DNA of 64,000 nt from Gymnopilus junonius (taxonomy: Eukaryota; Basidiomycota; Agaricomycetes; Agaricales; Galerinaceae): NCBI GenBank assembly GCA_015501075.1, contig JADNYJ010000064.1:124001-188000 (forward strand), in the 5' to 3' direction. This document shows positions 33,102 through 45,506 of this stretch, piece after piece (position 1 is the first letter of the stretch; every line of letters begins with the position of its first letter). A model generated the notes under the pieces. The model saw only the letters and a list, made by a program, of their open reading frames with translations. It ran no database searches and was not told the DNA's origin. The translations under genes were made by a program, and so were the position numbers.

Positions 33102-34132
33102 TGATAGGGTACCTACATGGTTACCCATGAATTTTGTGCTTTTACTATGTTTATGCACTAAACATATCATTAATGATCCAAGATAAACACCTAATACAAG
33201 GGTACTAAGAGTAGGCAGTAGGACCTCATACTGGCCAACTAAAGACAGAGTGTCTATTATAAAATTACTACAATTAGCACAGCAGTAGCAACTGAGTAAC
33301 AACCTGGGACCAGGTCTATTCAGTAAGCTCAGAGGCATCTATAATAAAAGATTACCAAAGACTTAATGGGACCTAATAATACACTCAAGTCATTAACCAT
33401 CAAGAGGGACATTGTAGCTATGTGAATACACCAAGACCTGATAATAGTGTGGACCTCTAAATATGGAGGTAGCCTAAGATATCTAAACCATACACATAAG
33501 AAAATATGGTGATTAGCATGGAAACTGAAGGTGTGCTCCCAGGAGTAACCCTTCTAATAATAGATATGGCTTAAGTGGGAGATAGTCCACCCACCGGCCT
33601 GACACCACAATGGTGCAATAGCTCAAGACCTAGGGTCTAGACTAAATAGTGGGTCATTATTCTGATGATAACTGGTCTGACCAAAGGATGCAGACACAGA
33701 TGAGTGGCCAATATGCTTATTACCCAATAGTACATTAGTAAAATAGTGCACCGAAGTATGCACAGACCAGCTGAGTAGGAATAGAGTACATCCAGCAATT
33801 TTATGCACTAATAATAGAGACTCTCTCATAGGTATAAAAGCTGTAGAAATCCAGTAGAACAGGCAGGCAATCCACCTCATAGAGCACAGATATTAGTGCA
33901 GACATGCCAGGAGGAATACCTCAGTGATATTAACTGGATATTTGATTGTTTCGTTTCATTGCATTAAAGTTTGAATTGAATTGTTTTGGTCCATTTCGTT
34001 GCATTTCGTTAAGGCCAATTGTGAAGAACTTTCATTGTGTTTCATTTCATTGAAAGACCCAGAATAGTTTGCAAGCTTAAACATGTTTAGTGCAGAAGGT
34101 ACATTCACCCTTAAGCAAGAATTAGCATTTCA
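33102..34132 (+). mobile_element. 1.03-kb solo LTR of the third LTR family, copy 2
   Basis: TGATAGGGTACC...ATTTCA, flanked by the perfect 4-bp duplication CCAT (33098-33101, 34133-34136). It is colinear with 30307-31527 but lacks about 190 bp near its 3' end (relative to about 31290-31490). TG...CA ends and 4-bp duplications resemble the G2 family, although the sequence differs. Confidence 0.85.
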
Positions 34133-34136
34133 CCAT

Positions 34137-35689
34137 TCTCTATGTAGATGGGTCCTATCCCTCCATCTTCCTCCCTTCCAGCATGTTCGCACCCACATTG
34201 GCTCCAACTGTCTACCAAGTAGATAGCTGACCACCTTGCAATGGGATCACTTACACCCATGGCCTACCCTTCCAGTTCTGATATTCACGATGGACCCTTG
34301 GACTCCATACAATGATCGCATGGGATTTATCGAGTCTAATATTGGCACCTTCATTGACAAATCCCTTATATGCATCCATAGTCTTTGCCTTCTGCAATTG
34401 ATCAGACCTCCCACCCTGTATGACATGTCCCCCTTACAACATGTTTCTTTGATGAGGTTGTTGTATAATGACCTGAATTACTTGTGGTATGTTTCCCATG
34501 TTATAATCTCTGATATCCAGCTGATTGTAGATTGTATTCAGGGAGAACTTGTAGCAATATCTCTCTGATTTTGAAAATGGGAACCTACTGGCTGACTTGT
34601 CTCCTCCAACAGGTTGCAATAGTACTGGAGACTGTTCCTGACAATTTGCCCAGTGTTGGTTCATCCATGAATATCTGCAGGCATGTTCTCTACCTATGTG
34701 AGTTTAGTTACTCACAAAATTCTGGAAATCATTCATGGATTAATATTCCCTGTTGTCCAATCCGTAACAGGGCATATGCACCTTTAGGGTGCATTATTTG
34801 CATTACAGACCAGTCTTTCCATCACAGGGGTCTACGTGGCTATCATGCATCCATATAGAGAACAGCTCCAATTGAGACATCAAGTATGCTGCATCGAGGA
34901 ATATATAACAGTATGGTGCCACCTCACTTCACCCTTGCCACATCCTGACCATCAGCAGGATCTGCCTCCCCATCCTCATTCATGTGAAACAGCTGGTCTT
35001 GAATTTGGTCTTGCTACTGTCATTTCCTCTGTTGTGCTGTGTGGGATTAGTGGCACTCCTTCGGTTCATGTCAGAGTCAGTGAGTGCTGTGTACAGTCAT
35101 AATATGCCACTCACGATGGAGCTGAATTACAGGAAAGTGAATGGTAGATCTGTAGAGCATATGGACCACAATTTCTATGGTAGAGTCCAGAAGCAAGATT
35201 CACTCTTTGGAGCACATACCGACACTATCTCACCAATTGATCTTATAATCTACTTGTGCATTTCTAGGGTATGTTTGTGATTCTTTGAAGAAATATCAAA
35301 CTCATCTGATTGGCTGTTAAATATTGTCTCTGCCACTCAGGTAAGACTACACCTCATGTCCTGATATGTATGCTAACATCTCAACATGACACACTCTTAT
35401 GAAATATTTTCAATCTTAGTGGGTGCTCTGCTTTAGTGCGCTTTCACAGGAGCTAGCTGACCTCTATGGAGACATTGTTTGTCCATATTTTCTGACTCAC
35501 AGTTCATATCTTTCAGATTCATGTCCAGCCCATGGTTCATTTTACTATCTCCTTTTAGCCATTCTGCTGAGCCTTAAAGTAAGGCTGCCACCAAGTTTGG
35601 TGAGTTGCCTATTCTTCCTCCAAACTCACACTGTCCATGATGCCTCAACCTAGATATGTTGCTTCTGCCATGACTTCATCTCGAGGCGG
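34137..35689. other. Unassigned region, possible decayed gene on plus strand
   Basis: Short plus-strand frames (34236-34568, 34532-34858, 34984-35280) follow one another and could be exons of a decayed gene. No motif is recognisable and the frames do not join convincingly. Confidence 0.35.
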
Positions 35690-36428
35690 TGATGAGACCA
35701 GCACATGTCTATATGTGCAAGTCAGTCACTACCTTAATTTTGGGGTTGATAAGAGGGCTGGAACTTCCCCAAGTTTCATTCCTTGAGGCTCTTAAATAAT
35801 TAGAATGCATACAGTAGGCACTAAATGCATGCCTAGCAGTCTTTATAAATTATTAAAAGACTTGTACAATTTAATTACAAGCAAGAGTATCAGAAATCCT
35901 ACCAAGGGGGCATCAAACACTTAGATGTGTTGACAGGCTGTGAGAGATCAGCATAGCTTCTTTCCAAAGCTGGATGTATGAAAAAGGAAAGAACACATCA
36001 TTCTCAGAACAGAATGACTTCATGTGAGGAGATTGATGCTAATAATAGTCCAGATCATCAGAACAGTAAATGAAATGATGAGATCCATCACAGCTTGGCT
36101 CGGCAAACACTGATCACATTGAGCATGCCTCTGCATCTCATGGTGTTCTGTGCATGCTCCCCTCTGTCCACTGGCAATGTGCAGCATTGTGCATGGTACT
36201 ACCATATTGGTAGACCATAAAGACAAAGTTTGCTGGAAGTAGCATTGAAAATAGCAGTGCCAAGTGCATAGCATTTACCATAGAATGCTTGGAAAACACT
36301 TTTCTACCATTGAACCAATAGGTAGGAAGCTTGGCAAATATTGCGCCATTGATTCCACATGCTAGACATTATTAATCCAACCAGACACAAATTTATAAGC
36401 ATAGTTTGAAGTAGTATAAATACAGTAG
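35690..36428 (+). repeat. Truncated G2 LTR
   Basis: Starts TGATGAGACCAGCAC and follows the G2 LTR to TACAGTAG just after its TATA box, then breaks off. Similarity is closest to the left LTR of copy A. The left flank is GCGG, the same four bases that precede the 5' LTR of copy B. Confidence 0.85.
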
Positions 36429-37318
36429 GATCACCCTGGAACAACAACTCACATCATTTGGCTGATCTCTTCAGTGCAGTGGCAGTTTTGGCTTCATTGG
36501 TGTTGACAGGATACCCCAACATCAGGAAAAAGGATATTGGCTTTACAAAAATATACATTGCTTTATCTGGCTTTAAGGCCACCAAAGCTGTAAAGACTTT
36601 GTTGACATAAAAAGCCACCCTTTTCTGTAACCTAATCTTAAGGTAATTCAGGTTTTTTCAAAGCTACCTCCCAGCCTAGAACATATATAGTGAAGTATAT
36701 TAGATAACCTTCAAATCATTGACCAAGCAAGATAGAAATGCAACAGTCACTACTATACATGCTATTAAGCTTTTTATATATACATAGAAGACATACAAAA
36801 TGATATGGAAATTTTGAAATGACTTGTCATATGCTAAGAAAGCCATGCAAAGCCATGTGAAAGCCATGCAAAGCCATGCAAAGCCATGTGAAAGCCATGC
36901 AAAGCCATGTTAAAGCCATTCAAATTGCTTGATAAGACTTGTCACATGCAGGCAAATCTTCTTAAAATATATCTTATGCTATGTAAATAGTTTTCTAAGC
37001 CTTGCCAATAGATCTAAAAAAAATCAGTAACAGTTCCAAGTGTCCTTAACACAAACCAGATATGATTTATTAGTCCTATAAAATTTCTACAAATGCTTTA
37101 TAAAAGTGTTAGGTGCTTACATATTTGATGTAAAGACATATGTTGTGGTCTCAAACATTCAGATGAAGTTGTGAAAGCATTCCTTTAAGGCTTCTTGTAG
37201 CTTGTAAACCTACTTTTTAAAGCCTGAAAGCTAACAGTGTTGTGTGTAAGCAGGTGTAGTTGTATATAAGCAGTTGTCCTAGTCAAATATTCACAAAAAA
37301 TAAAATAAATAGCTATAC
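36429..37318. other. Unassigned AT-rich region
   Basis: No gene recognised. It contains the AAAGCCATG tandem array at 36839-36920. It could hold the 3' flank of the minus-strand gene that ends at 37322. Confidence 0.45.
36839..36920. repeat. Short tandem array of AAAGCCATG(C/TG) units
   Basis: About eight 10-11 bp units AAAGCCATGC or AAAGCCATGTG in a row. The GGCTTT motif in the other orientation also occurs sparsely near 1040-1070. It is a simple tandem repeat, not a CRISPR-type array, because there are no spacers. Confidence 0.8.
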
Positions 37319-37321
37319 TAT

Positions 37322-39564
37322 TTAATTATTAGCAACTGCAGATGAAGGTTGACTGGTAGTGGGAGATGTGGAGTGGAAGCTACTGTGAGTTGAAGTTCCT
37401 GCAGATTCCCTATTCACACCTGCTTCTAGAACACATGCCTCTCCTCCAGCACTAGCTAAACACCCTTCCTCAATATGATCATCTCCAGCCCGACCTTTCA
37501 CAGCAGACTGACCTACAGCAGACTGACCTCCCGAAGACCCACCTCCTGAAGACCCACCTCCCAAAGACCCACCTGCCAAAGACCCACCTGCTGCAGGCTG
37601 ACCTACCCCTTCCACAGACCCATTTTCCATAGAACAACTGCCTCCAGACTGACCTGCTCCAGACCGACCTTCAGAATTCCCCAGCTCTTCTTCAAATCCT
37701 GCCAGAGCATCAAGTTGACTGAAATCTAAATTTGCAAAGTCATTCTCTTCAGTGTTGATGTCAAAATTTGAGTGATTTGCACTGCAAGAAAAGGTTAGCA
37801 TCAGAAATCTAATAACAAGACCTTGACCGGCATCCTACAGTATTCCTTCCAGGACAGTTCTCCTCCACCATGCTGGCCAGGCCTTCATCTGAGATTCAAA
37901 GAATTTCCAGTGGTGAAGATGGCATTCATAACTTCAAGCATTAAATCAGTCAGCTCTATCATAAAGTGAAAAGCAAGCCATAATACCTCTGTCTCACTGT
38001 ATCTTCTGAGAAGGTAATTTGGCATGCTTTGCATCCTGTAGAACTCCACTCCTTAAGTGCATGTTCAATCTAGCACTCAAAAGCATAAGACACTATGATG
38101 ACAAAGAAGAGAATGACTTACCACTGTCACCACCAAAAGCATAACATTCAAAGGTAGATCTAGTTGGTAGTCTCAAGATCAAGCTTTGATCCAGATGTCG
38201 AGGGAAACCATTGCCCTTCAATAATTTCAACAATAAGCTGCACTCCAAAAGGTTTCATTGGGTCAACTGTTCTTTCCTATATAAAAGGGTTAGATAGAAT
38301 ATATTCAAGGAAAGAGAAGAGACATACTTTGAGATTGATGCTGCCATAAACAAAGTGGGAGTCCTTAATCAACCACTCAACATCTTTCTTGATGGCCTCT
38401 GGTTCACCTCCTAGACAGTAGAAAGCTCTGACTTTATCCCTTGCTTTTGATATAATGCTGCTGATAAGGCCTGTCCGACCATACATTGTCTAGGCATACA
38501 AATGCAAGTGTTAGGAGACAGGAATGATTTGTAGACAAATAAAACTTGCAAATTTCATCAAGTTACTCTTGACTGCCATGTCTTTTGTAGCCCTCTTGTA
38601 AGCTTGTCTAACTTCCATGTCATCACTTGCAGCTGCACTTTCCTTAATGGTTTGCCAAGTGAAGGTGATGCAAGCAAATTTGTTATTGCATGGAAAGGGC
38701 TTATCATACACAGTTCTAGTGCAGACATGGCTTTTAGAGGCTAAAGCAAGCCTGAGTGTTCTTGGTGTAAAGTCTTTTTCAACAACCTTGGAATTACTTG
38801 CAGCACTGGAGGGCATGGTTGGAGTTTTGGGGCAACCCACAGACTTGGTCTTGGACTGAGATGCCTTAGACATCATTGAGACTTCATCTCCAGAGGCTTC
38901 AACTCCTATCTAAGGGAAAAATGATATCAGCTCAAGCACTTAAATAGTTGCAATAACAAACTTCATTTGAGAGTTGGCCTTCTCCAGATGCTGAATTTTC
39001 ATCAATGTCTTCATCAACATCCATCCCTTCCAAGTCTGCAAAATGGTCTCCTTCTTCTTCTTCGCACTCCTATGAGCTCTATCTTCTCCTTCTATATTCT
39101 GATCTTCTTCATCCACCTCTTGCTCTTTCTGGCCTAGAGCAGCTGCCCTGATAGATTGAAGTCCATTGGCAATATCATCCTCATCTTCGCTAAACTCCAC
39201 AGCTACCATCATTTTTTTTTTCTTGCAGTGGGGAGCATTGTCTTCATCTGAGAAGCCTTCAGCCTCTAAAAGCTCTCTATTTTGAGTGCATATAGCTAAC
39301 AGAATTTAATTGTAAATTGGGGGACTACTAACTCTGCTGCTCACCTGCATCCTGTGCTTCTTTAGCAATCTTTTTCTGAGCTTCCAGCTTCTCCTGTACC
39401 ATTTTGTATGTGGCCATGGCAGTTGAACTAATGGTGGGTGGAGGAGGCACTGATTTGCCATTCTTGTTGCCTCTACTAGAGGTGGGCTTTCCATCCCTAG
39501 TTACTAAACCTGAGCTTCTGCTATGAGAAGATTGTGTAGAACTCAAAGATCAGGTGTTAGCCAT
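37322..39564 (-). pseudogene. DUF6532-like fungal gene, multi-exon, with stops
   Basis: Minus-strand exons joined by short introns. The first (from ATG at 39564) carries a TGA after four codons. An acidic exon follows (about 39298-38970, frame slip). Then come a basic exon (38920-38550), an exon SKARDKVRAFYCLGGEPEAI (38486-38340), a ~65-bp intron GTATGT...TATAG, and VDPMKPFGVQLIVEIIEGQW. Later pieces contain ALKEWSSTG and a Gly/Ser-rich tail ending at 37322. The order KARDKVRAFY, HFVYG, PFG..I..II..QWF, ALKEWS matches what I know of DUF6532, a common family in Agaricomycetes of unknown function. Exon edges are approximate. Confidence 0.6.
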
Positions 39565-40915
39565 AGGTCACACAATAAAAACGTCCTGTTGGGGAGGAGA
39601 TAAAAAAACAACTGAATTGGCACAGCTGAATCAATACCACTCATAGGTTTCCCAAAATAGACTCGCCTTTCTAATTAAGGGAAAGGATGAATGACATTAG
39701 AGAGCTTAGTCAAAAGTCAGAGATGGCTATTGGATCCACAAAGCTAAAGAACATGGGTTGTATTCATGGATAGATTACCATCCTACTTATTGTGCCTTTC
39801 AAACCATATCTCCCCTGAGGAGTCCATGTGAAACACCAATGATGCATGCTCCCCTTTAAAATGAGTATTAAAATGGCTGAGGAGGTGCAAAGGGAACACC
39901 ACATGTCTCCACAGTGCAACTGAAGGCAGATACCAGGTTCCTTGAGGCAAAGGTTTCCTGCTATACAATCATCATCTGTGAGAGTGATAACAATGCAAAG
40001 ACACAGATCATTGGAGTCCCGATGAATTTTTGTGCAAATGTTGAAGTTCATGACAAACCCACTGAAGGGGTAAACCAGGGAAAGGCCATCAGTGGGCAGA
40101 ACTGTAGCAAACAGTTTGATTACATCAAACTCATCTGGAAAGGTTTCCTTGAGCTGTCCAATTTTAAAAGTAAGTGAATATCAGGAGATAAAACTTGGAA
40201 AAAAATTGTACAGCTTTCTCCATCCACCTGAAGACATCCTGGAAGCATTCCTGAAGCAATCTATATTCTTCAGAATACTTTTGAATCTCTTGCAAAGGTC
40301 TAGGCATGCAGGTTGATGTGTTGGTTGTACATCAGCAAATCGGGGAATTTATGATTTGGCCCTACACCTCTTGTAGTCTTCTTACTATCTTACGATGGCC
40401 CCGCATTGTAATATATTGCTATATCATTTGTTCCTATTATTGTTGGTATCATGTGGCTTGAATATCATACTTTTTCCATTGTACAAGCATATCATAGTGT
40501 TTTTGATGAATCTGTATGGCCATTTATAACCATTGCAGATTGTATTAGAGTTATAGAATTAATATCTACTTTTTCTAGGTCTTATAAGGGTTGTATATGA
40601 TGATCAGGACTTTCTATTATATTGTAAGGTAATCCTGAGAATACGACAGTATCATGGAGTCATCATCTATCTTTTCATTATCTTATCTGTCCTTGTAATG
40701 CTGAAGTAAGATGTTACAGTGACTGCAGGGGAAAGTGTTACATGTTGCATCCAACATTGCATTACAACTCTCCTTTACCCTGCATGCCTTCCACAATTGT
40801 TTCTGGGGCCCAAATGTCAGTGACCTTGCATTAAAGGTGTGTATTTGCTCAACACCCTCCATTCTTTTTGTTTATCATTGTTGCTAACTACTTGACAATT
40901 AGATGCATGTACAGT
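39565..40915. other. Unassigned region
   Basis: A plus-strand frame at 39914-40177 begins MQLKADTRFLEAKVSC and could be an exon, but no neighbouring exon could be joined with confidence. The remainder (40320-40900) is AT-rich without signal. Confidence 0.4.
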
Positions 40916-41644
40916 TGAGCTCCATGGCCCTTTGTTGCATTCCATGTCAATGAAGACCGCAAGATTTGTGCTGCAAGCCAAGCCGGCTCTGAATTGGAAT
41001 TACCTCCCTCTGATGAAGTAATTGAAAGCTCAATAGATTATGAGCACTCTGTGAGTTTACTTTCTCATCCCTCAGATTTTGTGTCCTTGGCTCAATGACT
41101 GTAAAGCTTCAGATCCCAAGCCCTGAACCTGAAATTTACCACTTTCCAGGTACTAAGCCACCTGAGGAACCCCAACGTACATGTCTGGGAGCTCGACAGG
41201 ACCTGCCAGCAGTTCTCTTGGAGTTCCATGATATGTTTGCTGACAATCCATCACAGACTCCAGAATTTGATACACAATGGTTTGACAAGAGAGAAAGGAG
41301 AGAAAAGATTCAGTTAGAGGCCAAAACAGCACAAGATGTGCTGCCAGATGTGGCACTTGCAAGTAGACTGGTATGTACTCCATTGCCAGTCACCTTTTGA
41401 ACTCACCTTTTGACATTCTCCTTGACAGACTGGTTCATCTGTTCAGCACTCCCAACTGCCCAGTGTTGAAATGCCCAAAGCCTCCTCGCCAGCTTCTCAG
41501 GCCAATTTGTGTGCCCCTCACTGTGTCCACATCAAGATGACAAAGGAACATGCTAGGAGAATGAAAAGTTTAGCTTATATAAAGGTTCTTCAAGCTAAGA
41601 TTTTGTTGGAAGAGACCAAGATTCGCTACTACAAGTATTCATGA
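40916..41644 (+). CDS. Unidentified gene, 3' exons
   Basis: A frame at 41095-41371 (EPEIYHFPGTKPPEEPQR...) joins in phase across a ~60-bp intron (GTATGTACT...TTGACAG) to a last exon ending HARRMKSLAYIKVLQAKILL...YYKYS at 41644. The C-terminus is a charged helix. An upstream exon around 40920-41050 is likely (donor TCT|GTGAGT), but its frame does not join cleanly. The start is not located. The family is not recognised. It lies tail to tail with the Plavaka transposase ending at 41724 and may be a passenger of that element. Confidence 0.5.
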
Positions 41645-41723
41645 TTAGTACGCAAATTTCAGCAGGATAAACAGTAGTTAATGTTTAGTAAATTCATTTT
41701 ATTATAGTTCAAACCTAGAATGA

Positions 41724-44700
41724 TCAATAGTTATCATCATATGAATCCTCACTTTCCACATCTGGATCATTGCCATCTACACTGGACTCATCTTCAGATT
41801 CAGAAGGAATTGAGCCAGGTTCTTCTTCATCAAACCCCTCTTCCATTGGTATGTGATGCACTTCTGGATTGGTGGAGTTGTTAACTGGATCACCATCCTC
41901 GTCTTCTAACTCAGGTTCCTCGCCATCCAAATTCTGATTGATAGGGCCAATGTCATGCTGAGGGCCATTATTCAAGTGTCCAACACCACTGCCAACATAG
42001 CACATTATCATATCACAGTCAACAAAGATATTGACATAGAAGTTTACCCAGTCATCCTCTTCTTTTGGATTTAAACATCTGGCAACACTCTGCGGTACAG
42101 GAAGGAGGTTTGTGGTACATCCTTCATGGAATGCAGGGATTAGGTGGCATCCACATACAACATGTGCTTGGTTCACAAAGCTAAAAGCATAGTCATCTGT
42201 AGATTCGACAAAGCCAATCTTTGGCAAGAGCCCCTTTTGACAATTTGGTGTGTAATTGTATTCCTTTCCAAGCCACTGAACCCAGAAGAAATCCATTCAG
42301 CAAACTGATCTAGCATTGGGAATATCTGATCTATCTGCCCATACATTTGCATGATAGATGCCTATTACCCTTGCATACAAATAAGGGTCACCACCTTCCT
42401 CTGCCTCTGGGGCATGAAGCATAATGTCAGGGTGAGTTCGTGGGTTAATTGTGTCATATTCATGCTGCAGATCATAGGTAGTATAGTTGAGGCAACAGGT
42501 CTGAACAGAGAATATTCTTTGTCCTGCAAAACAGATTGAGTTGCGATCATCATCAGAATAATCTTCGTGCATGTCGGCATCAAATTCACAGTTCTGCAAG
42601 CATCCCAGAAGATGATCCTGTGACTTGGGTAAGAATCGATGATATGCAGGATCACCTCAGTTTGACCAAATGGCAGTAAAGATATTAACAGGCTTATTTG
42701 TGGATGCTGATATTTTATAATGTAGGTCAGTGTCAGCACTAATGTCTGACTCTGAATCACTGTCATCGGCACCAGTAGCCCATCCGCTCTTTGATTTTCT
42801 GTGCTCCAGAAGCCTCTTTCTCTCAAAAGCAAGTCTTGCAAGTCAAGCCCTTTCACCCCTCTGATAATGCTTTGCAATTTGGAGATCTGCATTATGCTTG
42901 TTTGTCATTCCGTACAGTCGTTTTACCAGTCAGTGTGCAAGCTCTCCTACTTGAGTAGAAAACCCATCTGTACACCCAAAGAGGTGAATGGATTTAACAT
43001 AGTCAGCAAGAGAGTGCCACTTGTAGGTAAGGAGGTTGAGGTTTTTCAGTTTTCGTCCTGCACTTGTGGAATTACCCATATGTTCCGTTGCTTTTCCCTT
43101 GCCTTTTTGTTGCCATCTGTTATGTGCCTCTGTCTCTTGTGGAAGTTCAAATGTTGCAAAATTTGCATCAGATATATCTCTGAAATTGTGCATAAGTTTC
43201 CCAAGATCCTGGGTGAGCTCATCGAGATGGTTGAGAGTGTTGTCGGTATGGAGATGGAGCTTCACAAAAGCATGCCACTCAGCAGTACAGTAGAGAAGAA
43301 TCTGCACCATTGAGTTATATGGCTCTGGGAAGAGCCCTTCAAATACAGGAATACTGCACTGTAACAAGTCCTCAAAGTCATGAGCAGCCAACTTCTTCAT
43401 CTCTGAAGCATTGGTGGTGAATCATCAAATTGTACTTGATCCAAATGTGGGTATATTGCAAAAGGTCTGTCCAATTCTGCCACTAAACTTCCATCTGATG
43501 CTGCTGCATACAACACTCTAATGAGATGCATGAAAAGGGCCTTCCACACACCAAGCTCAAATTCATGAAGGAAGTCAGGAACAAGGAAGCGCGAGACATC
43601 AAAGTCCTCACCTAGACAGCTGACAAATGCATTTAGAGTAGGAACTGATGATGTTGGCTTGAGCAATCAGTCGATAATAGCTCCACCAATAGCTGCTGCC
43701 TTCTGGTAGATTGCATCTCCACGCTGACAGTGAGTGGGAATATCCTTCTTCTGTGTTCCCCATTTTGAATGGAATCCTGCCACAAAGTCCTGGAAAGAAT
43801 CTGGAAGAGACGGGATGTATGTGATATGCTGGCAAGCTCCTGAATTAGGCTGGGCACATATATACTTTGATAAGTTTCCAAACAGCATGTATATCAGCCA
43901 AAGTTTCACAGTTCTGAAATTTGCTAAGTGAGTACCATCTGACCAGAACATGAGTGCAGCTATGACTTTTTCCCGCTTGCAGTGTGGATCATCAGGTGGC
44001 ACAGGTGCGCTTTGAACTTTGACATGTTCTTTGTTGTATATGTCTGAATCATAAACCTCACTATAGACTCATTCTTCTTCCCCATTGGATAATCTTCGAA
44101 ATAATTTGAAGGGTGAAAGATGAAATTTGAATGCCAGAGAGGATGCAAATGTGGCTTTAATAACAGCTGTTATTTTGCAAAAATGAAGCCCTGGGATAGA
44201 AAACATGGCAGGTGGCACACTCCTTGATCCTGATGGAACCTCAATTTGAACAGAAGCGGTCTGAAAGGAGTCTAAAAATGGCGAGTTCTTGTCTGCAGCA
44301 TCATTTCTGTGATTTTCTCATGCTGTACTGAACCCACATAGTTCTTCAACCTTGAAATTTGGGTCAAGCAGTACCTCTTTGACAAGTCGATCAACCTCAG
44401 CATCAGACTTTGTTGGTGGGCCAGAATCTTTCCAGTTCATCAAAAGTTCAACTGTTTGATTTCAGTGAACAGAAGGAGTAACTGGACGCAATTTATCTGC
44501 TGCAGTATCATCATCAGAAAGAAGGTCCTCATTTGGGATGAAGGAATCGGGATCAAAAGAAGGCTAATAAAGGTATTCTCAAAGAAGGTAGAATGAATTC
44601 ACAGCCATCCATAGTCAGTTACATGCTTCAAGTACAACACGGGGTAATGATGATGGTGGTTCAGGAGGTTCAGGCTCTATAAAAGGGAGGGGTTCTGGAT

Positions 44701-45250
44701 TCATATCATTAAACTGAGCAGGCTGCCATCTCGTGTTCATTGGGTGACCAGACTGAGTAAACTGTGGCAGCAGTGGTGGTATTGAAGGTGGCATGGATGA
44801 TGAAGTATTGGATTGGGCAGGGTCGGAAGAGATGTCTGGGTGGTAGGAAAAACATGAATCCATAGTCACGTCAACTACATTATGATCTACGTCCATTGGT
44901 TGGTCTTCAGCAGTTTCTTGGAAACTTGAACTGGTTCCCCGAACCATTTGCTATTCATGCATCAAGCACAATTTTGTTGAAGATAATTATTCACTCACAA
45001 TATGTGCTTTGCAATCTGCAAGCTGAGCTGTTTTCTTATTTAATGTTAAGGCTGCTACAGCTTTCCGGTGCAGAGCTTCAGTGTCACAATAGTTGATATA
45101 TCCTTGACATTTGTTTTGATGATTCCTGAGACCACCAGCTGAAGATGCTGTAAATTTTTCTGGCCCACTACAATGTTTGCAGATGTGCATCAGAATAAAA
45201 AAGATAACAAGCAGAGCTTGTAGCTTGAGATGAGGCCAATGCCTCTCCAT
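41724..45250 (-). pseudogene. Plavaka-type (CACTA-related) transposase, decayed
   Basis: Right to left: an N-terminal zinc-finger-like exon (about 45250-44990, C..C..GLRNHQNKC) and a Pro-rich region (44947-44615). Then MFWSDGTHLANFRTVKLW, YMLFGNLSKYICAQPNSGAC, FLVPDFLHEFELGVWKALF and RKLKNLNLLTYKWHSLADYV...STQVGELAH, and a C-terminal FWVQWLGKEY...DWVNFYVNIFVDCDM domain with an acidic tail. This is the usual order of the Plavaka family found in mushrooms. Many stops are TGA where Arg is expected, for example right after VGELAH and before LLKPTSS. The protein would cut and join element ends. No TIRs were located. Confidence 0.88.
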
Positions 45251-45506
45251 GAATGAATGCCAAGCAGAAGAATGGAAAAGGAGATGGAATTAGAAATGAC
45301 ATTACAGAACAAGCCTATATATATTGTTGTTCATTGTCCTGAGAATAAACAATTATTTTGACATCAGCAAGCCTTGCATGGCCCTCGAAGTGAAGAACTT
45401 ATAAAAGAAGCCTTACATTACTTTTGTTAACTATTTTCCCTTTCATCCACCAATCATTTCCCTTTCATCTGCTGACCATTTCCCCTTTCATCCAAACTCA
45501 TGTACC

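Noticed and set aside
36839..36920. AAAGCCATG array as a CRISPR-like repeat.
   Set aside because: Units are 10-11 bp and directly adjacent with no spacers, in a eukaryotic transposon setting.
37322..37801. Gly/Ser-rich frame as an independent structural or secreted protein.
   Set aside because: It follows a good acceptor site and fits as the last exon of the DUF6532-like gene; there is no signal peptide.
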